Shown: positions 32,436 through 44,600 of the stretch, one piece after another
Position numbering within the stretch: the first letter of the stretch is position 1
How the letters are laid out: each line of letters starts with the position of its first letter
Assembly: GCA_014607495.2 (NCBI GenBank)
Contig: CP053170.1
Coordinates: forward strand, 5,084,001 to 5,148,000
Direction of reading: 5' to 3'
DNA: 64,000 bases
From: Carposina sasakii
Taxonomy: Eukaryota > Arthropoda > Insecta > Lepidoptera > Carposinidae
Notes under the pieces: model-generated
What the model saw: only the letters and a program-made list of their open reading frames with translations
Database searches by the model: none
What the model was told of the DNA's origin: nothing
Position numbers and translations under genes: made by a program

Positions 32436-35400
32436 TATAGTGATAAATTCATTTAATGCTAAAACGGTGTATTTGGAGGTCGCTTACTTGTAGATGAATA
32501 TTGGATGTCAAATTTGGTTATTTAAGCGCGGATGATGATTTTCGAAAATGAAATTATATGTGCAAGCGAGTGAGCACTATAAAAGCATCTCTTTCCTTCT
32601 CAGGATTGTCTCTGATTAGCGAGATATTTATAGTCTATGGGTAAATTATGCGCTTTGAGGGTGTTTATTTAGTGCAATATGACGACCCTCCAAACACCGG
32701 CCCTTTATAGAAACCATTATGTAAAATTAACATGGCATCTTAAATACTTATTGTATATGTAACTTAAAAAATAAAAATAAATCTATTTGGTAGCTATTAT
32801 AATAAGTAAGTTTTAGCGTATCGCAAATGAAATGAATTCGCAAGTAAATATATGATTTGTTGTATTCAACCTAAACAGTAGACTGTCGACGTTGTAAAGA
32901 TTGCTTTATTTGCAGTTCTACTGTTGTCGTCGAGATTTTGAAGTTCTATGTCGACTTTTTATAGTGTAGACGACTCAAATATATGGAATAGTAACATACA
33001 AAATTAACATACGATTCGTAATATAAACACTTTCTAATAATATCATGCCACCTAACCGCGTTGTTTTGAACTTGCGTTTGGTCGGCAACTTGTCGCTATG
33101 CGACCGTGTTAAAGAATCTTATGCTGAAATCTTATGGTGCACTGTCTTATTTTTAAAAGATAATACCAAACAGTGACCATTTTAAAATTGCGACTGATCG
33201 CAAGTTACAAAATAAGGGGACGGGTAATAGGTAGCCATGTCAAATTTCAGTCAAATGTCGACAAATAACTGTCAAAACTGGACAACAAGTTCAAAAGAAA
33301 CATACTGTTGTATAAAGCGAACAGAATGCAAACGCGTACATATTTCTTATATCTTTAGTGATACGTTCTTTCGATTTTTTTAGCTACACTCGTTTTATAT
33401 GTAAAAATTAGGTCCTTTTCACATGTGGCAACTCACATGCGGTACTCTTGCGTTATAAAAATGTTCTGTACTCCAGGTTTTAGGTGTAAAGATTCGATGA
33501 TAGGGCGAAATTAGCGTGCTTTCCTTCAGGGTGTTTCTATCACAAAAACTTATTATCTATACAATTTCCTATTTGAAGTTATCTAAGTTTAGTTTGGTTA
33601 GTTTCGATAATCTTAGAATTTATTTATCACTATACGATGCAACTTATTTGTGTTCGCTTGGCGACGCAACCAGTTGCCTCATGTGAGAACGGCCTTTTTA
33701 TCCACGTTTTTTAATTCGCACTTAGCGTTATGTCTCTCATTTCTGCGAACAGATATACTAACTTATTTATAAAATAGGCTAATAAATGACTTACACCCCC
33801 TTTTCTGTTACATATATGGGTTTAATTCAGAAATCAACTTGTGTCCGCCGTACCAGCTAAGGCCGGATTTTATAAATGTATAGACACAGCTCATTCCAGG
33901 GTCCTATGCGTTAGGTATGAAATAGCATAACAAAACAAAATATCTCCAAAAGCACTTACTTATAATGGAACTACCCTAAGCGTCATCCCTTATAGTTAAT
34001 GTTAATTCCTACCACCCTTTCTCCTCGTACAATTTAAGGAAACGCAATAACAAGTGAGTCATGTAATATGTATAAAGTAGTAATAGCATATTTTCTATGT
34101 TTTTCGATATTTAGATGAAATACTGCCAGTGTCGATGTCAAGTAAATGGAAATTAACGTGTAAAAGTTTAGGATATTTCTCTCTTGGTTTTGTGGGATAC
34201 ACGCAATGCGCTATCCTTTGCGACGACTGTCGTGTGTTTTAACGAGCGATCTGTCGGCGCGATTCTAATTGTGAATTCGTTGGAAAAACAGTTCGAATCC
34301 CGTCGACAGTACGCTCGATCTGGAAACGCCCTTATGTAGTGTTAAACTTGTTTTGCGTGATCGATCCTTTAACTAGTAGATAATGTAACGTCCGTTGCCA
34401 ATAACCAAATAGTATTGAATGATTCCTCTTTTTTAAAATATATCTTTCATAGTAGTTAAGTGATTGTACTTGCGCACAATACCTATGTGAGGATGGAGTC
34501 GAGTATCCATTTATTTTGATAAATTGCGGGTATCCGCAAATATTTTTTGGTAAAGTTTTTTACCTGTGCAATCAGTCGGTGGCCACTGCACAGCAAGCCC
34601 TTGCTCTGTATCGCTCTAGATATTATAATGATGGCATTTAATTAGTGCTCATAGATTTTTTCCATTGTAGCACAAACGTATTTTTCTCTCAATTTTCAGT
34701 AGAATTTTTTTAATAGACTACATAATATATTTTTTAGCATAGCTCAAACACACTTTGTTTAGAATTGGTACGAGTATTCGAGAAGCACATCCATTTGTAT
34801 TCAGAACACGGACTGCGGGTTGCCACATGGTGTAACTACTCTTAATACCTATGTTTAAATATATAACTGAAAAAAAAACTATATTTTTAACAAATTTAAT
34901 TTTAAAAATATACCTAATTGATGAAATTCCTAAAGATTAAAAATGAAATTTTTAATATTTATGTGTATAGTAGTGTGTACTGCGAGGTGATTATAAAAAT
35001 AACAAGCGCTTATCATTTCTATTGTTTCCACAAATTCGTGCAAAAGAAATATAATTTTACTGTCCATAAAATTAATATTCTATACAACTGATGTGTACAA
35101 AAATCAGTATGTTTCAGGTATTTTGAATCCGACTTAATGTATGTAAAAATAAATGTTGTTTTAAAAATTGTGCTCTTTTATTTTTACAACCACGAATAAC
35201 CATGTACCTAGTCTCACAGCAGTATTGTTATTGTTTCCATTATGTAAAAGGAACGTAATATTAAAGTGGTGTATCTCGCTTCCACATCAGAAATAGTCTT
35301 GCTTTAAGAGATCATGGTTGGTTCGTATAATCATAAGCTAGATTAGATTTACGTACATAAACGAAAACGAAATCTATGTTTGAGAAATAGATGGAAAAAA

Positions 35401-35622
35401 CTCTTGTCGTGTTTCGTTAAAGAAATGACTACGAGCGTTTTATTATGTCACTTTCATCACCTGTTGATTAGCTACGTGTATTTGATTTCCTCGCAGCTGC
35501 ACAGGACATGTGATGATGAGTCAGTTTGCAAGACTATTGTGTTGTGTGTACTACAATAAATAAATACTTGGTTGGATGTAATAATAAAAAATCTATACGG
35601 CCATGAAGAGAATTACTTCAAA
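32436..35622. other. Intergenic stretch upstream of SLC9C
   Basis: AT-rich with no coding exon seen. Contains the small TIR element at 33410-33694. The SLC9C promoter should lie in the last few hundred bases, but no core element is clear. Confidence 0.4.
33410..33694. mobile_element. Small TIR element
   Basis: Left end GGTCCTTTTCACATGTGGCA and inverted right end (GGCCGTTCTCACATGAGGCA on the minus strand) match over about 23 bp. About 285 bp, non-coding. Confidence 0.5.
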
Positions 35623-38600
35623 ATGGTTTTTCTAATAACTTTAATATTATTATTTAGTATTTCTTTTACTCATAGTGACAATATTACCGAGAAGTACAAC
35701 TCAAGTAACATAACGAAAAACATCTCAAAACTAGCCTATGGAGAAGCACGTGCTGCTGAGGAAAAGTTGTACGTTGATACGTTCAGGGATCCAAACCGCC
35801 CAAGCTTGGCGTATCCTACTTACCTTGGAATCCTATTCATCTTCACGACTCTACTGCTAGGCGTTATGATACGTGCCATCATGCTGTGGTCACATCTGTC
35901 GTTACCGTACCGTGTTGTTATGTTCTGCTTGGGAGGCCTAGCCGGGTTCCTAGCCCACAAATACCCGTCATTCAAACCCTATGTCGGCGTGTGCTACGTA
36001 GATGTAGACTTAATGCTTGTGCTGTTCCTGCCAATCATTATTTTCAACACCTCATACACTGTTGATTCTCATTCCTTCTGGAAGAGTTTCCCCCAAATAT
36101 TACTGGTTGGATTCCCTGGGGTGATGCTGACGGCGCTTATGGCTGCGTTCATGGCGTACTACCTTATTGAATCGTCGTGGAATTTCCCTACGTCGTTGCT
36201 GTTTGGAGTGGTGTGCGCGCCGATATACCCAATGGAAGTGGTGAAACAATTGAAGGAAATGTCCAAAGGGAAATACATCAGTGTGCTAATACTGGGTGAA
36301 GGGTTAATAGGAGATACGACAGTTATGATAGCATTTACCGCTGTGTTTGGATACTTAGCTATGGCGGTGACTGATCCTTCCCATATTGCGCTGTTGCTTC
36401 TACGATATGCCGGAGGAGGTATCTTAGTAGGAGTGCTCATGGGATATATAACATCTACGCTACTCTCGCTGACATACTATGACCTACTCTGCGTAACCAT
36501 GGTGACGATAGCAGGAGCATATCTATCGTACTATGTTGGGGAGAAGTTTTTTTACGTATCAGGGTTGCTGGGAACCATAATCACGGGTGTCTTCGTGAGT
36601 AACAGGAAGTCAACCATCGCAGGGGAAGTTGAACAGGTGGTTGCTCATTTCTGGTCGCTCATGGCGCATATAGCCAACACATTGGTCTTCACCATGGTAG
36701 GCGTGGTGATCTTTGAGAAAGTGAGCTATATAATGAGCGTGAGGCAGTTCTCTTTGATATTCGTGTCGTATACTACGGTCTACTGTGCCAGGCTGCTAGT
36801 GTATACGGCAATGACGCCTATTCTGAGGCATATTGGGTATGGGATGTCGTGGCATCATTGCATGGCGTGCGTTTGGGGCGGTCTGAGGGGCCCGCTATCG
36901 TTGTGCTTGGCTCTGATTGTGATGCAGACGCCAGCGGTGGCTGATGCTGGTGAGGTGAGTATTTTCATCTACTTATTTATTAGTTACCTATACCTGCTTT
37001 CTCATATTCCAACTAAGATATCGAATTCTTGTTAGTTTATTCTAAGATTTTAAATGGTGAACTTTCCCTTTCCTTAACTATCTCTTCCACTTTATTGCTA
37101 CGAGTATAACAATACTATAGTCGCTTTTTATTTTCTAATTACTTTGTAGGGTCCTGAAGCTAATCCTAATATTCATCATGGCAAATTAGGGTTCCCAATA
37201 ACATTATGGCACTATGATTTATCTAATTTTCATCATATAACATCTCAAATAATTTGACTTCCTAGATATTCATAATCCAGACGGCGGGCTTAGTGCTATT
37301 ATCTCTTCTGATCAACGCGACAACAATGCGCAAGGTGCTGAAAATGTTGGGGCTGGCCGAGATTTCTTTAGCCAAGAAAGCCAATATGACCAACTGTGTC
37401 AAACGAATCATGATGACCAGGGACCGCTGTATCTCCATGTTGAAGATGGACAAGTTTCTGGCTGATGCTAACTGGGATCTGGTTCAGCAAGGTAATTTGT
37501 ACTTTGTAATTCATGTGTATAGTTTTAATTACAATAAAGCATAAGGTATTTTTTATGTGTTTCTGGAGGCGGTAGGCTCATCGATTATGGGACTAACGAT
37601 AGGGAAACAGTGGGTGCGCGATTGACACACTTCTCGATACTACTGTCTCATCACTGAGGATAATGGGTGTGATTGCTAGATAAATTAAGCTATACCTATC
37701 TTAAGCTCAATTTATGTGAGCGTCTCGCAGCTAAACAGATATAATATAGCGGAAGGAGTTCCGTGCATGTCGTAGAGTCGACTGAGGAACTCAAGGGTAT
37801 TGTCTCCGACGGCGATAAACTAGCTACTTGTCTATGATCAAACATATTTAGCCTCGCAAAACGTTGCTGTAGGTCTCCTAATGATCCTGAAGTTTCGGAA
37901 CTTTTTTAGAACCCCATTTTTAGAACATGGCCACGTGTATATCGAGTGAAAACCTCGTAAGTGTAAAAGAAAAGAAGGAAGAATACCTAAGTATACTGAA
38001 TGCTGACTGTATTTTGTACAGCGTCTTATATGGTTTATTCAAGTACATTTCTGAAGTTTTCATTCTTATGCATCGATATGTATGTTCACCATCAGGTACA
38101 ACAATAAAGCACCCGTACCAGCTCCAAATGTCTGGTCGCGACGAGGACAGCGAAGACGAGGCGTACATGGGCTACCGATACACCACCTGCCCTGATTGTG
38201 AGCGGGAGATACCCAATGAGCCCACTAAAAAGGAGTTTGCGGAGATGATGAGGTAATGGTCTACTGAAACAGATGAAATACGGTGCCTTCCACGTAATGT
38301 AAATTTGGTAACTTTTTTCGCTTTCATGTTATTCTAGAAAGTATCTCCCTCCAAAACCCATACTATTATTAAAATGCCTAGCCGTTTTGTAATCCAGCAC
38401 CGGTATGATGAATTCGGTGAGAGTGAGATGGCGTATTATACAATATGCCTTCCACGTGTGAACGAGTATCCACATCCACAGAGTAGATCCACTTAGTTTA
38501 TCTAGTTATTAATAGCTCTGTGAATTTGACGTTTAAAAGTGAGACATCTCGCACTCACCAAATTCATCATACCGGTGCATGATAAAGATCCGATAAAGGG

Positions 38601-41600
38601 ATTAAGGGTAAAGCACAATGGCGCAGTCAAGAGGAGGCCTTTACTGAGCAGCGGGTGCTGGAGGATATAGCTATAGATAGATTGTATTATTATTTACTTC
38701 ACAGAGAAGCTAATCAGAGAGTATTAAAAGCACTGAAGATATCCTATTGGCGACAGTACGAGCATGGTAAGATCAGTAAGGAAGGAGTGAGGACACTTGT
38801 ACAAGCAGTGGAGGTGGCAGCCGACTCCGAACATGGGAGGATCAATCTTGAACTGCTGGGAAATCTGTGGAAGCCTAAGGTAATTGTATATTCATAGATA
38901 CGTCTGTGTTCCCCAAATTGCAGGTTTACTAAGGTGATAAAGGCAGCGACGTAGGCGCAAGGCTTAGCGGAGCCATATAAAAGGTCAATGACAGTTTAGG
39001 TTTCTAGCTTATTGCCTGAGAGAACGCCCCGAGTTCCCTAGTCCGCTTTTACGACCTGCACGTAAGGAGATGTAGTTGATTTATAGGTGAAGCCCCGCAA
39101 CAGCAAGCGACCATTGGAATTAATTGTACATAAATTTGTTGCTCCTTTCAGTGTGATGTGTTTGGTTGGAGCTTTAATTTTTTTTTCTATGTGTTTTTAT
39201 TGGTAGACACTTTGCTGGTGTGTGTGCTACTTATGTATTATAAATATATTTGTGTTAATAGTACAGAGGGGTAAGCACGAACCTCTCGATAGTCCGTAAC
39301 GCTAGCGTCAAACAGTTAATTCCCATAGATTTTTCTAGCGAGTCGCTAGCCTTACGCCGCGTAAAACGGTTCGGGCTTACCCCACTGTTTGTGTCTCATG
39401 AAAATAATAAAAAAAAATACAGTAAAGGAGATCCTACAGCTACGTTTAGCATAGCGGGGACAGAATTCGAATTCGCCCGAGAGGATGCCTGAGTAACCCG
39501 AGTTCCGTAATCGACTCTGACGACATACACGTAAGGAGATGCAGGTAATGTAAGCCCCGCATCAACACAGGTACAAAATGTGACGAAATATTGTCACTTT
39601 TCAGCCTCACGCTATCTGGCTACGTAAGAAGTTGGTTAAGATGATCGCGCCCGAGTCGGCCACGTCACAAATGCCTCATACGCCTTGGAGGCAATTCTGC
39701 TACAGGTACCATAATGTTAGATATAGATTTTTTTCAATGATCAAATAGGTCTGTTTGAAGTTTTGGAGAAAGACAGCATCAGAACTATCTGTCTATTGAT
39801 GAGTTTGCTGCCCTTAATATTTTTTGGGGTTTCGTAGCCGAAAAGCATAAAACGTCTGTCTGTCCGTCCGTATGTCACAGCCACTTTATTCCGAAACTAA
39901 CAGAAGTATATAACTGAAACTTGTTTTAACAAAACACTATAAAAGAACACTTAAAACAGACAAATATTGCCTTTCTTTCTATTTGTATCCATTTTCATTC
40001 GTGCCGTGTGGTATCGACGTAGTAGAATGGCACCACCCCATTTAACGGAAGAGATAATTAAGGGTTTCCGTGAAGTGGGCAGCAGCGCCTCCCGTGTTGA
40101 CAACATAGGTAGTTCGAAAATCACACTGCGGTCACCAACCCGCCTGCTCAGCGTGGTGACTATGGGAAACACCGACGATAGAGCCTTGTAGTGTAGCCTG
40201 GGGGAGGCCTACGTCCAGCAGTGGACGGTAATAGGCTGATGTAACCTGCATTTTCGTAGCATTCCACTTATAATACCCCGTTTGACATCCTGTCAATTTC
40301 TGCCCCAGGATCGTAATGAACGTATGGTTTGACTGCGTCATTTACTTCATGATCCTGCTGAATACGCCCGTCATACTCTGTGAAGTGTCCATCAAGAATC
40401 CCGTTCAAAGCGTCGCCATCACTATTAAGACTTTGAACTTGTGAGTAGGTATTCTTATATCATAACTGGTATTCGTCCACTATCGGCAGGGATATTATCT
40501 ATTTTGCAGTAGCAAGACCGAAGCAATGCGACAGCGATAATTGAGGGTGTTAAGTACTTGTAGTTTTTGCGTGAAAGAGTAAAGTTATAATAACTCTCAC
40601 ACACTTTCACATTTATAATATTAGTGAGATAAATCCATGTTTTATTCTAGATTCTTCTACATGGTATATTTTGCTGAAATGTTGATCAAAATGTTTGCAC
40701 TCGGCGTGCGTGGTTATTTCCGTTCGCACTGGAATAAGCTGGACTTCATCATTCTAGCCATGGCTACTGGAGGTAATCTAATCATTCCATAAATGGGGGA
40801 TAGGATTAGGATTTTCTCTTTGAACGCTATATAGGTACATACATACATAACACACTTACATATTATGGACACGATTGTGTTTCCAAATTGTGGTAGCCAG
40901 CAAGCTGATTACCTACGTATTTTGTTTATCTATTTTATTTTAATTATGTTCAAGAGACACAAATAGTCAAACAGCACTACTTAATACATACAATCACGCC
41001 TGTATCCCTTTTGGGGTAGGCAGAGCATCAAGGGCCGACAGAACCACATGGTGCCACTTCTGACCAAATTTTGAGGATATAGTTGACTACTTAACAACAA
41101 CAATCTCACAATATTAAGTAGTACATACACCAGCAAAGTGTCGTGTCGTGCAACAGCAAAGAAGAAGCAATGCGACAGCTAAAATTGTACAATATTCGCT
41201 TTGAAATGTCAGATTCCTTTGAGATTGCTGTTACGTAATACGAATTTTACAAGCAATCAGCTAATATTGTACAATTTTCGCTATCGCATTACTTTTGCCA
41301 GTTGGATAGTACGGGGACGGATATGAATAATGCAGATGTAAACTATCAGTCACAAGTCGCTTTGTCGCCTGAGAGAACGCTGTTCTCTCGAAGTTTCTTA
41401 GTCGACTCTTACGATATGCAGAGAAGAAGATGCAGCCCCGCATCAGCCCATGACGCTGTTTACAACTTATTTCTTATATTAAAACTCTTACTACTCTATC
41501 GTATGATAGTTTAGAAGAGCGAAAGATGTGAGATTTTTGCCTCGTTTTTGGCTTACATTTGTCATTGATGACTCGTTCTGGGGCTCGTCATGCTGTACCG

Positions 41601-44600
41601 TAACCATAGGGCAGGGGGTGTTCTATCCTACGCAGATCTGGCGCTAGACATAGCTGATGCGGTCTCGCCGTTCGACAAATGGAACAACCTAAACTCTAGC
41701 TATTTGACCGCCACCAAATTGTTGAGAATGCTGCGTTTTCTACGTCTTTGCAAGCTGGCCAGGTTATCGTTTTATATTTTAAATAATACCGAGACATACT
41801 TATTATTATACAGGGTCTGGGTGACAGCCAGGCAAATACTGAAATGCTGAACCATTGTGTTGAGTTATGCGACAGTGTTATTATATTACTCGCAGGAAAT
41901 GTATTTTTGATTTGATTATCACAAGGACAAGTTTTGAATTTTCCTGCGAAAATGTTCAGTGTTTTCCGCCTGAGAATCATGGTCTGAAGTCATGGTGTCA
42001 ATATTTGCCTGGCTGTCACAAACATCCTGTATATAGGTACATATAGGCTGTATTCCCGAAATGGGGTAGCCAGAACTGCAAGATCATAAAGGATCTCACT
42101 GCCACGTTAGCATAGCGGTGACAGATGTTAATGTTCACTGACAAATTGATAGCTTATCGCATTAATAAATGCCCAAGTTAGTCGACTCTTACGACATGTA
42201 CGGAAAGAGATGCAGCTGATGTATTCTAGTGAAGCCCCGCATCAATCATTTACACACGTAGTATGCCAAATATTCTATCACATAACTGATGTGACTATTT
42301 TATTTCAGTTAATTAATTCTTTATTCCAGAGCATACCGTCTGGAAATGTGTTTGTTAGTGCATCTAATACAATTAACGAGTGCCTTCGTTTGCAGAGTGT
42401 CGGTACCGAAAATTATGGCGTATGTCGACCGTATGATTGATATTCAGCTCGCGTTCGGATATGATGTTGGCAAAGTAAGTATTTAGGTACCGTAATATTT
42501 GTAGGCTGGTTACGTAATTAGCAGAAGCAGAGCGATAGCAATGCAATAGCAAAATGGGGTAGTTTCCTATGGTTGAATCTTAATAACATTTTATGCTTAT
42601 CAGAATAAATTATCAAAATCGTAATTATCTGTAAAATTTGATTATGTGTCCAAATGAGGTAGTTATAAGCCTTCAAAGTTAAGTGGGCAAGTCCATTTTT
42701 CAAATGTGAAATTAATTGAAAATTACAACATCACATGTCCATCTACATCATTTACAGCAACTTTTGTTTTATGACCATATTTATAAGCGCAATCTATCTT
42801 CTATACATATAATAAAAATGTAACAGATCGCTGTCTGTACATGGAAGATATATAAGAAAAATATTATAGAATACCTTTATCAACGCAATAGTACCCAAAA
42901 CAATGATTTTTAAATTTTTGTCTGTTTGTCGGTTTGTCTGTGCGTTTGTGCACGCTAATCTCAGAAACGGCTGAACCGATTTCGATGCAGTATTCAGGAA
43001 TATATTGTGACAGGTCCCACTTAACATATAGGCTACTTTTTATCCCGGGAAAATGTTTTTATCCTGAATAATTTCGATATTTTGTTTTTTCTGTAGTCCA
43101 CGCGGACGGAATCGCGGGCGTCCACTAGTATTTAATATATAGCTGTAGAACAAAAGTTCTTTTACGCGCCTACAAGTTACTTAAAGAGTGACATCACGTC
43201 GTGGTAGCCGTTTGTATAGAGCGTTTTTTGGAAAGTCTAAAATTGTGATGTTGAAAGGGTTGAAAGTTTTTACGCTAGCGAAGTATTTCTTTCGCAAATG
43301 TTTCTTTTATTGTATGATCTTTCGATATAAATACAAATAAAAAAACTGTCAACTACCCTATTGAGAGTGTATGCGCGGGACGAGGTGCGGGGCGCGGGAG
43401 GACGCGCAGGCACATACCTATTTTTAATTTTCGCTATAGCATTGCTTCGGCTCTCTTACTGCAAATTAGGTAATAGCCCTGACGTTGTCGAGTCGCGACT
43501 GAATGATTTTTTTTCCGAAAAAACGTCTTTTAACAAAATTAGGTTATTTACATGGTTAATTTTAAAATAGAAATACGTTAGATTTGTTTGTTACAGGGTT
43601 TTGTTACGGTAAAGTCAAATATGTTATTTTTGTTACAGTAGAATAAAATTGTTACAGGGTTTTGTTACAGTAGAGTAATAATATATTAACTTTTGTTTCA
43701 GTAGAATAATATGTTACCGTTGTTACAGTAGAGTAAAAATATGTTACGTTTGTTACAGGGTTTTGTAACAGGCGAGCAGGAGGTCTGCAACCTGTTGCCG
43801 CAACTAGTCGACAACAAACAGATACAGGACAATCTCAATGCCAAGCTTGAAACGGACAGGTAGGCTATCTCTTTAATTTTGGATCAGACAGGTATTTTAG
43901 CTACGTTTACGAGACAAAGAAAGAGCAGAAGAGAATAAAGAAGAGTAGAACTTGCCTAGCTAGTTTTACTCTTCACTATATTAACGGCTCGGTAATCGCA
44001 CACATCCAATCTGATTTCAGTTTTGTACCTCGATATACGTACAGCCAAGTAATGATATATTCACTTCGATAGTCTCTTGTCCAATATTGGAACGGGCACA
44101 TTTTACTTGATACATACATGACCCGGAAGCTCAGTTGGTGAGAGCTCTGCACGGAATGCAAAGGTCGTGGGTTCGAGTCCCACTCGGATGAGAAATTTTT
44201 TCATTTTCTTTATTATTAATTTGATACATATTATTTATATTGGATCGATAATGTGGAAACGCTTAATAACCAGAGGTCGGAATTAGGTAGAGTCATTTAT
44301 GTACTTGCACTGATTTCATACAGCGAAAGAATAAAGTGGATATGCCTCAAATTCCGGTATTAATTTTAAAGAGCAGAAATTTTATGTTAATTATCTTTGT
44401 TTTATTTGTCTATCTCTGAGGGTTTTATTATTATTTATTTGTAATATTGTTGGCCACACGGGATTGTCCATTAGAAATCCTGGAAAGGTCCACATTAATA
44501 TCAACATTTCGATGCAAGTACATAAATGACTACCTAATTCCGACCTCTGTTAATAACACAGATGTTAGCTGCATTTTTCATAGTAGGGGTTCACTCCACA

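Noticed and set aside
35572..35622. Longer N-terminus of SLC9C from a TTG codon
   Set aside because: The first in-frame ATG at 35623 has a good context and is followed at once by a signal-like hydrophobic segment; the upstream codons are not conserved-looking.
36159..36440. Minus-strand frames inside SLC9C exon 1
   Set aside because: Shadow of the strongly conserved exchanger exon on the other strand.
44121..44196. A tRNA gene
   Set aside because: A and B boxes are present, but the anticodon arm and acceptor stem do not pair properly, so it is listed as a SINE head.
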